Shown in pieces: positions 55,685 to 64,000 of a stretch of 64,000 bases of DNA. The DNA is from Budorcas taxicolor (taxonomy: Eukaryota > Chordata > Mammalia > Artiodactyla > Bovidae). Each line of letters begins with the position of its first letter. Within the stretch, counting starts at the first letter, position 1. The notes beneath the pieces were generated by a model. It did no database searches. It saw only the letters and a list, made by a program, of their open reading frames with translations, and had not been told where the DNA came from. The stretch spans positions 71,969,067 through 72,033,066 of the forward strand of contig NC_068912.1 of assembly GCF_023091745.1 (NCBI RefSeq), read 5' to 3'. Both the position numbers and the translations under genes were made by a program.

Positions 55685-56071
55685 CTTCCTAACAGAAGCA
55701 GAAAATATTAAGAAGAGGTGGCAAGAAGACACAGAAAAACTATACAAAAAAGATTTTTATGACCCAAATAATCATGAGAGTGTGATCACTCACCTAGAGC
55801 CAGACATCCTGGATTGTGAAGTCAAGTGGGCCTTAGGAGGATCACTACAAACAAAGATAGTGGAGGTGATGGAACTTCAATTGACCTATTTCAAATCCTA
55901 AAAGATGATGCTGACAAAGTGCTGTACTCAATATGCCAGCAAATTTGGAAAACTCAGCAGTGGCCACAGGACTGAAAAACGTCAGTTTTCATTCCAATTC
56001 CAAAGAAAGGCAAGGCCGAAGAATGCTCAAACTACTACACAATTGCACTCATCTCTCACACTATTAAAGTA

Positions 56072-56299
56072 GTGCTCAAAAATCTTCAAGCCAGGCTTCA
56101 ACAATATGTGAACCATGAACTTCCAGATGTTCAAGCTGATTTTAGAAAAGGCAGAGGAACCAGAGATCAAATAGCCAACATCCACTGGATTATCAATAAA
56201 GCAAGAGAGTTCCAGAAAAACTTCAATTTCTGCTTTATTAACTATGCCAAACCCTTTGACTGTGTGGATCATAATAAACTGTGGAAAATTCTGAGGTGA
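56072..56299 (+). pseudogene. BovB RT N-terminal fragment
   Basis: 75-codon frame: LKNLQARLQQYVNHELPDVQ, FRKGRGTRDQIANIHWIINK and CFINYAKPFDCVDHNKLWKI. Ends at the SINE insertion. Confidence 0.85.
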
Positions 56300-56506
56300 G
56301 GTCAGGTGAAGTCGCTCAGTCGTGTTCAACTCTTTGCGACCCCGTGGACTGTAGCCCACCAGGCTTCTCTGTCCATGGGATTCTCCAGGCAAGAGTACTG
56401 GAGTGGGTTGCCATTTCCTTTTCCAGGGGATCTTCCTGATCCAGGAATCGAACCCAGGTCTCCTGCATCATAGGCAGATGCTTTAACCTCTGAGCCACCA
56501 GATACC
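56296..56506 (-). mobile_element. Bov-tA SINE inside BovB
   Basis: Plus strand shows 'gaagtcgctcagtcgtgttc', 'tctccaggcaagagtactgg', B box 'ggaatcgaacccaggtctcc' and 'gagccaccaga'. BovB text is continuous on its two sides apart from a few bases. Confidence 0.93.
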
Positions 56507-56540
56507 AAATTACCTGACCTGCCTCTTGAGAAATCTGTAT

Positions 56541-56786
56541 AGCATTTTTTGGCATTGTCTTTCTTTGGGATTGGAATGAACACTGACCTTTTCCAGTCCC
56601 GTGGCCACTGCTGAATTTTCCAAATTTGCTGGCATATTGAGTGCAGCACTTTTAGGATTTGAAATAGCTCAACTGGAATCCCATTACCTTCACCTTCTTT
56701 GTTCATAGTGATGCTTCCTAAGGCCCACTTGACTTCAAATTCCAGGAAGTCTAGCTCTAGGTGAGTGATCACACCATCACACATTT
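56541..56786 (-). mobile_element. BovB fragment, opposite orientation to its neighbour
   Basis: 'tttggcattgtctttctttg' to 'gtgagtgatcacaccatcac' is antisense BovB covering the same coding interval (VITHLELDFLEFEVKW to the KKGNAKECSNY region) as plus-strand bases of about 55775-56035. The two therefore form an inverted repeat. The 152-codon minus frame across it runs into the SINE. Confidence 0.88.
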
Positions 56787-57344
56787 TTTTAAATTAAGTT
56801 TGGCAAAGTTCCCTCTTAGATGAATACAAATAAAACTCTAATAGCACCATGATCCAGAAGTCAGTAAAAATTCTTAAAATCTTTATGAAATTAAACTTTA
56901 CATTTTAGAAAGGTTTAGCTTTAGAGAAAATTGTGAAGGTAGTTCAGTTTCCATAATCTCCAGACCCAATTTTATTTATTATTAAGCATATCAACTTTAC
57001 ATTAGCATGGTGTATTTCTTAAAATTAATTAACAGATATTAATATATTGACTGAGGCCAATGCTTTATTTGTATTTCCTAAGTTATTTCCTAAGGTCTCT
57101 TTTCTATTTCATGATCAACATGTTAATTTAGTCATTGTGTCTTTTTGGTTTCCTGCATTCTGTAATAATGTATTAGATTTTCCTTATTTTTTGTGATCTT
57201 GAAAGTTTTGAAGACTGTGGGTAGGATATATCATAAACTCTTCCCCACCTGAGATCTGTCTGATGTTTTATATTAGCGGTTATGGGTTTTAGGGGAAAGA
57301 CCAGAGGTAAAATGTCATTGTCACTGCATCATATCAAGAGTGGT
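56787..57344. other. Unique T-rich stretch
   Basis: Phrases around 57120-57200 resemble antisense old repeats (tttggtttcctgcattctg) but no family can be fixed. No gene. Confidence 0.45.
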
Positions 57345-57345
57345 G

Positions 57346-57548
57346 TTGGTGTGTGTGCTGTCATGCCTAACTCTTCGTGACCTTATGGACTGTAGCCAGA
57401 CAGGCTCTTCTGTCCACGGAATTTTCCAGGCAGAATACTGGAATGGATTGACATTTCCTACTTAAGGAGATCTTCTCAACCCAGGGATTGAACTTGTGTC
57501 TCCTACATTGCAAGCAGATTCTTTATCACTGAGCCACCAAGGAAGCTC
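57346..57548 (-). mobile_element. Bov-tA SINE, diverged
   Basis: Plus-strand order 'ctgtcatgcctaactcttcg', 'ttttccaggcagaatactgg' and 'gagccaccaaggaagctc'. Confidence 0.91.
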
Positions 57549-57898
57549 TCATATCAAGCTCTCATACAGCGTAACTTATCAAGCTAATATTGACCTTGAT
57601 CATCTGGCTGAGGTAGTGTTACTACTCTTTCATTCCCCCTTTTCCTACCATACTTTGGAAGAAAGTCACTATGTGAACATATTGGAGAGTCAAGTCCAAC
57701 CTCCTTGAAAGTGGATTATCCACATAAAGTGAAGTTTCTCTATGCAAGGGATTTATATTTCCTCCTTCATTTATTTATTCACTGATTTATTTATGCTAAC
57801 TTCATGACTAACTGGTTCTATACTTACCAGAGTGTAGCTTGTTGCTTCAATCGCTTCTGCTCTTGATATTGGAAAGTCTTTATTTAGCTCCTATGTCT
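57549..57898. other. Unique stretch
   Basis: Nothing recognised. Confidence 0.5.
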
Positions 57899-57907
57899 CT
57901 TTCTCAT
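57899..57907. repeat. Possible target-site duplication, left (ctttctcat)
   Basis: Repeated at 58214-58222. A few degenerate bases separate it from the clear BovB start. Confidence 0.45.
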
Positions 57908-58213
57908 TCGTCAGTAATTTCAGTCACTCAGTCGTGTCCGACCCTTTGTGACCCCATGGGCTGCAGCACACCAGGCTTCCCAGTCTGTCACCGACTCAAA
58001 CTCGCATCCATCAATTCAGTGATGCAGTCTCATACTCTGTCCTTCTCTATCCCTTTCTCCTCCCACCTTCAATCTTTCCCAGTGTCAGGGTCTTTTCCAA
58101 CGAGTCTGTTCTTCACATCAGATGGCCAAAGTATTGGAGCTTCAGCTTCATCATCAATCCTTCCAATGAATATTCAGGACTGATTTATTTTATGATTGAC
58201 TGGTTTGATCTTG
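57908..58213 (-). mobile_element. BovB LINE 3' end
   Basis: Plus strand 'tttcagtcactcagtcgtgt' to 'attcaggactgatttatttt' and 'gactggtttgatcttgc'. Covers the last 300 bases of BovB, reversed. A 114-codon plus frame here is antisense and not a gene. Confidence 0.92.
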
Positions 58214-58222
58214 CTTTCTCAT

Positions 58223-58486
58223 ACTCTATTGTTTTATGTGTGTGTGTATATTTGCTTTTGTTTTGTTTTGTTTTTTAGGACTTAATGTCTGTCACTACAA
58301 GATACTCCAGCTTACCTTGTATATTTTCTGTCCTAATTAAGGATACAGTCATTTCCTCAAAGAGTCTTTGGTTTTGTTCTTATTAGAGAGTGTTGTTACA
58401 AACCAAGATCCAGTACAATGTGTGTTACGGCTCTATTGTGTTTTATTTTACTTCATGAATCTGTAGCAAAATGATATACTAAACAG
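58223..58486. other. Unique spacer with (GTTTT)n
   Basis: About three GTTTT units near 58256-58275. Nothing else. Confidence 0.5.
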
Positions 58487-58487
58487 C

Positions 58488-58762
58488 AGAGAAGGCAATG
58501 GCACCCTACTCCAGTACTCTTGCCTGGAAAATCCCATGGATGGAGGAGCCTGGTAGGCTGCAGTTCACGGGGTCACTAAGAGTCAGACACGACTGAGTGA
58601 CTTCACTTTCACTTTTCACTTTCATGCATTGGAGAAGAAAATGGCAACCCACTCCAGTGTTTTTGCCTGGAGAATCCCAGGGAGGGGGGAGCCTGGTAGG
58701 CTGCCATCTATGGGGGGTTGCACAGAGTTGCACATGACTGAAGCGACTTAGCAGCAACAGCA
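58488..58762 (+). mobile_element. BOV-A2 SINE, complete
   Basis: First unit 'agaaggcaatggcaccctac', linker 'ttcactttcacttttcactt', second unit 'ggagaagaaaatggcaaccc' and end 'gcgacttagcagcaacagca'. Confidence 0.94.
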
Positions 58763-59074
58763 CCAACTTTAGCAAGGAAATGAGGAAAATTATCATGTGT
58801 TGAGTAGTTTTCAAAGCTGTGCTTTAGAGGTTTGTATCATCTTAATGTATTTAATTATATTTTTCATTCATACATTGCTGAGCCTTTAAGTTGCATCCAA
58901 TATTATATTTTCATAAAATGAGGAATTTAGTTTTCTTTTATTTCTTGTCACCTCTCTCCAAAATGGCATATAATTGTTATTATATTTTGCTGTATTTATA
59001 TAAAGACAATTATTATTTTTCATCATATAATTTTTAGAAAAACTATTTCTAGTATATTTAGAAAACACTCAAAA
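58763..59074. other. Unique AT-rich stretch
   Basis: Nothing recognised. Confidence 0.5.
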
Positions 59075-59148
59075 AATTATAGGTGGTATATTTCCTGAGC
59101 TTCAGGAAAAAAATTGTAGTTGGTATATTTCCTGAGCTTCAAAGATAT
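59075..59148. repeat. 37-base tandem duplication
   Basis: tggtatatttcctgagcttca occurs at 59084-59104 and again at 59121-59141, with similar flanks (aattataggtgg / aattgtagttgg). Two copies of a 37-base unit. Confidence 0.85.
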
Positions 59149-59588
59149 GGGAATATTATTTTATTGTCTTTAGATGAGAAAGGTAAATTGATTCGATATA
59201 GAAATTTGATGGTACAATTTCTTTCAAATATCTTCAAATATTGCTTCATTGACTTAATATTGTACAGCAGAAATCTGAGCACTTACCAATAACATAAATC
59301 TTTAAAGGAAACTCTTTTCTGTTTATTGGACATTTGAAAATGTTTTCTTAAAATTCATATATTCTATATACATACATTTCAACAATTTGACACTTGTGCT
59401 ATTTCAATGTGCAAGCTAATTTATTATTTTTTTGTTCAGAAAGCTTTTCCCCCTTTTTTTTCACTGTTGTTGAAGATGCATTATTGAAAATACCATTATT
59501 GTATTCTCTTTTGGTTTTGGTGACATAAGTCATCAGAATATTAAGTTCCCATTTTCTATTCTATGTATTATCTTATGCAGTTTCCATT
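59149..59588. other. Unique AT-rich stretch
   Basis: Nothing recognised. Confidence 0.5.
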
Positions 59589-59913
59589 TCTTTTTTATTT
59601 TTGATAAGAGGATAATTGTTTAACAGTATTATGTTGGTTTCTGCCACACATCAATACGAATCAGCCATGAGCATGTATATGTTCCCCTCCTTTTTGAATC
59701 TCCCTCCCACCTCCCATCCCATCCTACCTCTCTAGGTAGACACAGAGTATCAGATTTGAGCTCCCTGTATCATACAGCAAATTCCCACTGACAATCTATT
59801 TTACATATGATAATATATATGTTTCAATGCTATTCTGTCAATTCATCCCACCCTCTTTCCCCCAGTGTGTTCCCCCACTGTGTCTGTTCTCTATGTCTGT
59901 GTTTCCATTGAAG

Positions 59914-60121
59914 TGAAGTGAAGTTGCTCATTTGTGTCTGACTCTTTGCGACCCTGTGGACTGTAGCCTACCAGGCTCCTCCATCCATGGGATTTTCCAA
60001 GCAAGAGTACTGGAGTGGGCTGCCATTTCCTTCTCCAGGGGATCTTCTCAACCCAGGGATCAAGTCTAAGTCTTCCGCATTGTAGCCAGACGCTTTACTG
60101 TCTGAGCCACTAGGGAAGTCA
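59914..60121 (-). mobile_element. Bov-tA SINE inside the L1
   Basis: Plus strand 'gaagtgaagttgctcatttg' to 'gagccactagggaagtc'. The L1 text on both sides ('tgtgtttccatt' / 'gctaccttgcaaataagctc') is continuous, and 'cattg' may be the duplicated target. Confidence 0.93.
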
Positions 60122-60531
60122 TTGCTACCTTGCAAATAAGCTCATCAGTATCATTTTTCTAGATTCCATATATGTGCATTCATATACAATATTTTATTTT
60201 CTCTTTCTGAATTACTTTACTCTGTATAATAGGCTCTAGTTTCATTCACCTCATTAGAACTGATTCCAATGTGTTCTTTTTTATGGCCGAGTGATATTTC
60301 ATTCCAAACATACAGCACTATTTCTTTATCTATTCATCTGTTGATGGATATCTAGGTTGCTTCTGTGTCCTAGCTATTGGAAATAGTGTTGCAATGAACA
60401 TTGTGGTACATGTGTCTTTTTCAACTATGATTTCCTCAGGATGTATGTCCAGTAGTGGGATTGCTGGGTTTCTCTGGGTAGCTGGGATTTTTCAGTCATA
60501 CAGTAATTTTATTCTTAGCTTTTTAAGGAAT

Positions 60532-60732
60532 CTACATACTATTCTCCATAGTGGTTGTATCAATGTATATTCTCACCAACAATGCAGGAGGGTTCCATTG
60601 TCTCCACAACCTCTCCAAATTTATTGTTTGTAAATTTTTGATGATGGCCATTCTGACTGGTGTGAATTGATAAGTCATTGTAGCTTTGATTTGCATTTCT
60701 CTAATAATGAACAATGTTGAGCATCTTTTCAT
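60532..60732 (-). pseudogene. L1 ORF2 C-terminal fragment, decayed
   Basis: 66-codon frame with MKRCSTLFIIREMQIKATMT and QFTPVRMAIIKNLQ. The cysteine motif beyond it is broken by a shift. Confidence 0.7.
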
Positions 60733-60869
60733 GTGTTATCTGTATTTTCTTCTTTGAAGAAATATTTGTTCACGTCTTCTGCCCAACTGTTGTTTGCGTT
60801 GTTTGTTTTGCTGATATTGAGCCTCATGGGCTGCTTGTATACTTTGGAAGTTAATCTTCTGTCCATTTC

Positions 60870-61638
60870 ATCTTATTTTTATACTTTCCTCTATATGTGA
60901 GAATGATTTCTCAAGATAGTTCTCAATATTGTAGATCTGATACTCTGCATTCCCAGTTACATTCACCAGTGTTTCTAATCCATATTAAATTCTTGATGTT
61001 GAAGATTATCTCTTCAAGTCCCATTTAACTTCTGCTTGTTTCATAATTTGCTTTCCACTGATTTCAGCATCTTGTATTTTTATCACCATTTACCCAATTT
61101 TAGAGTGTTTAATACTATAATATTGTAACTCAGAAAGATATTTTTAAAACGTATCCTAAATATTTTTGCCAAAATATATTTTTCTTTTCATACAAGAAAT
61201 GACACAAAGCTTGTCACTATTTACATGGTTCAGTGATTCTCAAATTAAACATGTATCAGTATAACATAGGAGGACTGCTAAAATGTAATTTATGGGCCCC
61301 ATTATACCTACTCAAAAATTATTATGAGATCGTGTAGAATTTTTCACAACTATTTTCTTCCTTCCTTATAAAGAGACATATATGTATCCTTACCTACTGC
61401 TACATGGTTTAGAGTACTTCCTACTGTTAATTTGGGCAAAATAATATAAGTTTATGTAACACATACCACATCCAAACGTGCATTTCAAACAAAATTATGC
61501 AGGTCCAATCCATCTCTTGATGTTCACCTCTGTCAGGAGAACAATATGTGCCAGGAAGCAACTGTTCTTCCAGGCTAAGTCCAAGAACAAGAAAACATGA
61601 AAACATGTACTTCAAATTACCAGCAGTTCTGAGCCATA
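60870..61638. other. Unique stretch
   Basis: Nothing recognised. Short frames only. Confidence 0.5.
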
Positions 61639-61639
61639 A

Positions 61640-62060
61640 ACAGAAGCTTGTTGCAAGTACCTGAAGTTTGGAACTGTCATATTACAACAAAGCTGACAAA
61701 TGTGGCTAAGGGGAAGGCTGGGGGATTTGTACATTTAGCAAGCTTCCAAAGTAAGGCTGATATAGGTGGTACATGGAGCACATACAGGGAAGCATCAGCT
61801 GAGTGCCTGCTAAAAGCATCACTTATGTCATTGATATTTTGTTTGATTATTGCTGGAAACCTAAGTCACACTTGCAGTATCTGGCAGTCATTCATCTACC
61901 ATGGCTCCGCCTGCTCATCATCCCTGATCTTCAGTTTCTGAGAAGGGGATTTTTTCCAGACAGCTTGCATCAGTCTGGAACTCTTTTCTTGCCTGAAAAC
62001 AATCCAATAAAACTGTACCCCCAGAAGGCTCTTGTTCCACCCATTTTCTATTGCTGATTT
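61640..62060 (+). mobile_element. Possible old LTR or other unnamed repeat
   Basis: About 400 bases, less AT-rich than the flanks. They have the layout of an ERVL-type LTR: a complex first half, 'catggctccgcctgctcatc', a 'ctgatcttcagtttctgag' region and a poly(A)-signal-like 'ccaataaaac' shortly before the end. No internal viral region, primer site or second LTR is seen. The 97- and 84-codon frames over it have no domains. The family call is a guess. Confidence 0.35.
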
Positions 62061-64000
62061 CACATCCCAGGACATAGTGCACTACTGATTTCCCCCTGCT
62101 TCTTCCAGGAACACTGCTGAGAAATTTATTTGATAAGTGAGGCAGACAAAAAGAAACACCAATGAAGGGAATAGGAAAATGAAGGCTTTTTCATTGCCTG
62201 CCTGCCTCACAGAGCAGATCCAATGTGATATGAGGCCTGGCTATCTCCCCTAGGTCAGCAAATAATCCATACCTCTGACACAGAGAACACACTAGGTATA
62301 ATTTCTAGTTCTAATTTACTGATTTCCTGCATTGTTCTGACATTTCATATCAGCATCTTTTGGTCATTAGAAACTCTCTTAAGACCTGAGAGATTTAACC
62401 AATTTTCTGAATTGCTATTTCTACTTATAATTTTCCTTCTCTCTGCATTTTCAGTGGAAGTTTGGGGAAAGCATTGACTGGCTGGTTACCATCCTGACCT
62501 GAACATCGAAAATGACCTTGTTCAGAAGATTTTTAAAAGTCACAGGAGCTAAATAACCCCTAATATCTGGGGGAAATAGATGAATAATCTTGAGTTAAGA
62601 GTATGCAATAAATAAGCAGTGGGTTGCCAGAGTTCTGTTATAATGTTGGTCATGTGAGGCTCAGCAGGGTATCCTAGACCCTACAGGAAGCTGTAGTCAA
62701 GATTACTATATGTGCTGCAAGTAGAAACAAGTCTATTGTGACTAAGAAACTTGTATTAGAAGATTCAAAGTGATTTTTAAAAAGAAGTCACAAGTAATTC
62801 ATTGTATTCATGATACTTATCAAGCTCATCAAAGGAAATAGAAAAAGTTTTGACATAAGTAATCATCTAATACCTAAAAGAGTACAAATTTCCAAAATGC
62901 TGCCTGTTTGGAAGACTGTCTTATAATTTTTATGACTATTGTCCTAGCAACTTTTATATAATGAGGAAAAATGATTCTGACATTAATTTCTCACAATGCC
63001 CCTGGCCAAAAGATGAGATAAATTTACCCACTTATTTTTGAATATATGGAAGTTGTGGCATTTGAAGCATATGGAATAGATACATTGTTAGCATTCTTAT
63101 TATCATAATTTTAGGGGTGAAGCCATATGGCATTTCATAGGTTTTCTTAGGGCATACATTTTAAGCTTTCTAAATTGATGTTAGTAATATTCTATTCTTG
63201 AAGTAAATTCATTCACTCTTCTTCTAGGAAACAGCAAATAAACAAGTATCTCTTCATTAGAAATACCTCCAGGGTCAAATAGAGAATATACCTGTCCCTG
63301 AGTGAGTTCAACCTAGAAAGCAAAGGTTTTGCATGCCACTTAATGTTTCACTTCTAGAGTGATACACTAACTAAGGCAATAATGATATATCTGAGATGTT
63401 TTGTAAAGAGAAATTATAGGAATTTGATTCACATTCAAGATTATTATTCTCATTATCTGACCTAGTAAATGAAATTTAAAGGAAATAATTCAGTATGAAG
63501 ATCTTCTCCAACATTTTTCACAGCTAGTGGATTTAAGTTCAGCCTATGCTATAAAAGGTGTGGATAGTTTATTTCCCTTGAAAAGTTTTGTAGGAAAGCT
63601 TGTTACACCCTTACAGCTCAATAAGAAGAATACAAGTCTTCTGATTTCCCTAGTAAGTAAAGCTGAGTATCAGCTCATGACACATTTTATGCCTTATGAA
63701 CTGTGTTGAACCATCTTCAGCTGTGTATACTTTACATTTATGTTTTTTGAGAACATTTAAATAATTCTAATGAACCCTTGAATATATTTAGTGGATCATT
63801 AAATTAGATACTTTTTTTAAAGTATAAGAGTTGTTAATCATAACATAATAATGATCTCGACTCAAATTGCTAAACTCATAAAATATATGGATATAATTTT
63901 ACTATTTCCAAATTTAAAAACCAAAGATTAAATTGCCTATACTAACATCAAGTGCACAATTCCTAAGAGTGGTGTCCTGCCATAACCAATGATATAAAAA
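62061..64000. other. Unique stretch to the end of the window
   Basis: No gene, repeat family or RNA recognised in about 1.9 kb. Open frames are at most about 60 codons. Confidence 0.5.

Larger units (their letters stand above)
55685..56540 (+). mobile_element. BovB LINE fragment, split by a SINE
   Basis: Sense BovB from the linker end (cctaacagaagcagaaaata) through the RT N-terminal half to 'aataaactgtggaaaattct' (56294). After the SINE it resumes at about 56507 with 'accaaattacctgacctgcc' and stops at ctgtat. No BovB 3' end follows; the next DNA is antisense BovB. Confidence 0.88.
59590..60869 (-). mobile_element. Older artiodactyl L1, 5'-truncated, split by a SINE
   Basis: Plus strand reads antisense L1: 3' UTR ('ttgaatctccctcccacctc', 'gagctccctgtatcatacag'), then after the SINE the ORF2 C-terminal region ('ttatctattcatctgttgat', 'ggaatctacatactattctcc'). 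It breaks off near 'ttgtatactttggaagttaa'. The frames are full of stops. Confidence 0.85.

Noticed and set aside
11555..60121. tRNA genes in the window
   Set aside because: All A/B-box-like text found belongs to tRNA-derived SINE heads followed by Bov-A or CHR bodies. No intact cloverleaf with its own terminator was seen.
61648..62057. 97- and 84-codon overlapping frames as a gene
   Set aside because: They overlap in different frames, lack motifs and lie over an LTR-like repeat.
1..64000. CRISPR array or phage-like direct repeats
   Set aside because: The repeated words are dispersed SINE and LINE copies with no regular spacing or equal-length spacers. The genome is mammalian.

Overview
The window looks like ruminant (Pecora, most likely bovid) nuclear DNA. 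The evidence is its repeat content: BovB (RTE-clade) LINEs, Bov-tA and BOV-A2 SINEs built from tRNA-Glu and BovB material, artiodactyl L1 copies, and a thin background of older mammal-wide repeats (MIR, L2, L1M, a MaLR LTR). The DNA is AT-rich. I find no host protein-coding exon, no rRNA or tRNA gene, no CRISPR array and no bacterial-style operon. Every sizeable open frame that I can identify belongs to a retrotransposon. The species cannot be fixed from this sequence alone.

Layout. 1-3.4 kb is mostly unique AT-rich DNA with one CHR-type SINE. 3.4-5.3 kb holds a 5'-inverted BovB. 5.3-9.3 kb is unique DNA with old decayed repeats. 9.3-17.5 kb is a retrotransposon block: an L1 followed by two extra L1-type 3' tails, a 5'-inverted L1, and a nearly complete 5'-inverted BovB only 43 bp further on. 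17.5-28.6 kb is mainly unique, with scattered SINEs, MIR and L2 remnants, a BovB 3' end and a tiny inverted L1 at 22.0 kb. 28.6-37.1 kb carries two BovB copies, a MaLR LTR broken by L1 tails and a SINE, and an internally deleted BovB with both ends. 37.1-43.6 kb is the longest repeat-poor part. 43.6-46.9 kb has a long decayed BovB and a run of SINEs. 49-58.8 kb mixes L2, SINEs, two short L1s (one inverted), BovB pieces and a rearranged head-to-head BovB. 59.6-60.9 kb is an older L1 split by a SINE, and 61-64 kb is unique apart from a possible old LTR.

How the parts relate. Nothing here forms a pathway. L1 and BovB encode the reverse transcriptase machinery; the SINEs have no coding capacity and are generally held to depend on such enzymes. 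All the copies seen here are truncated, shifted or rearranged, so none should be autonomous. The longest open frame is 327 codons, the intact C-terminal part of an L1 ORF2 at 12.8-13.8 kb.

Most notable. I do not see an undescribed biological system. The strongest pattern is five separate 5'-inverted insertions (twin-priming type), each bounded by a target-site duplication that can be read directly. They include all three copies of one L1 tail subtype in the window. Next in interest are a possible L1 3' transduction at 9.3-11.3 kb, a two-ended BovB deletion derivative at 36.8 kb, an inverted BovB duplication at 55.7-56.8 kb, and three repeat-free stretches (22.5, 25.7 and 39.4 kb) that could be conserved regulatory DNA.
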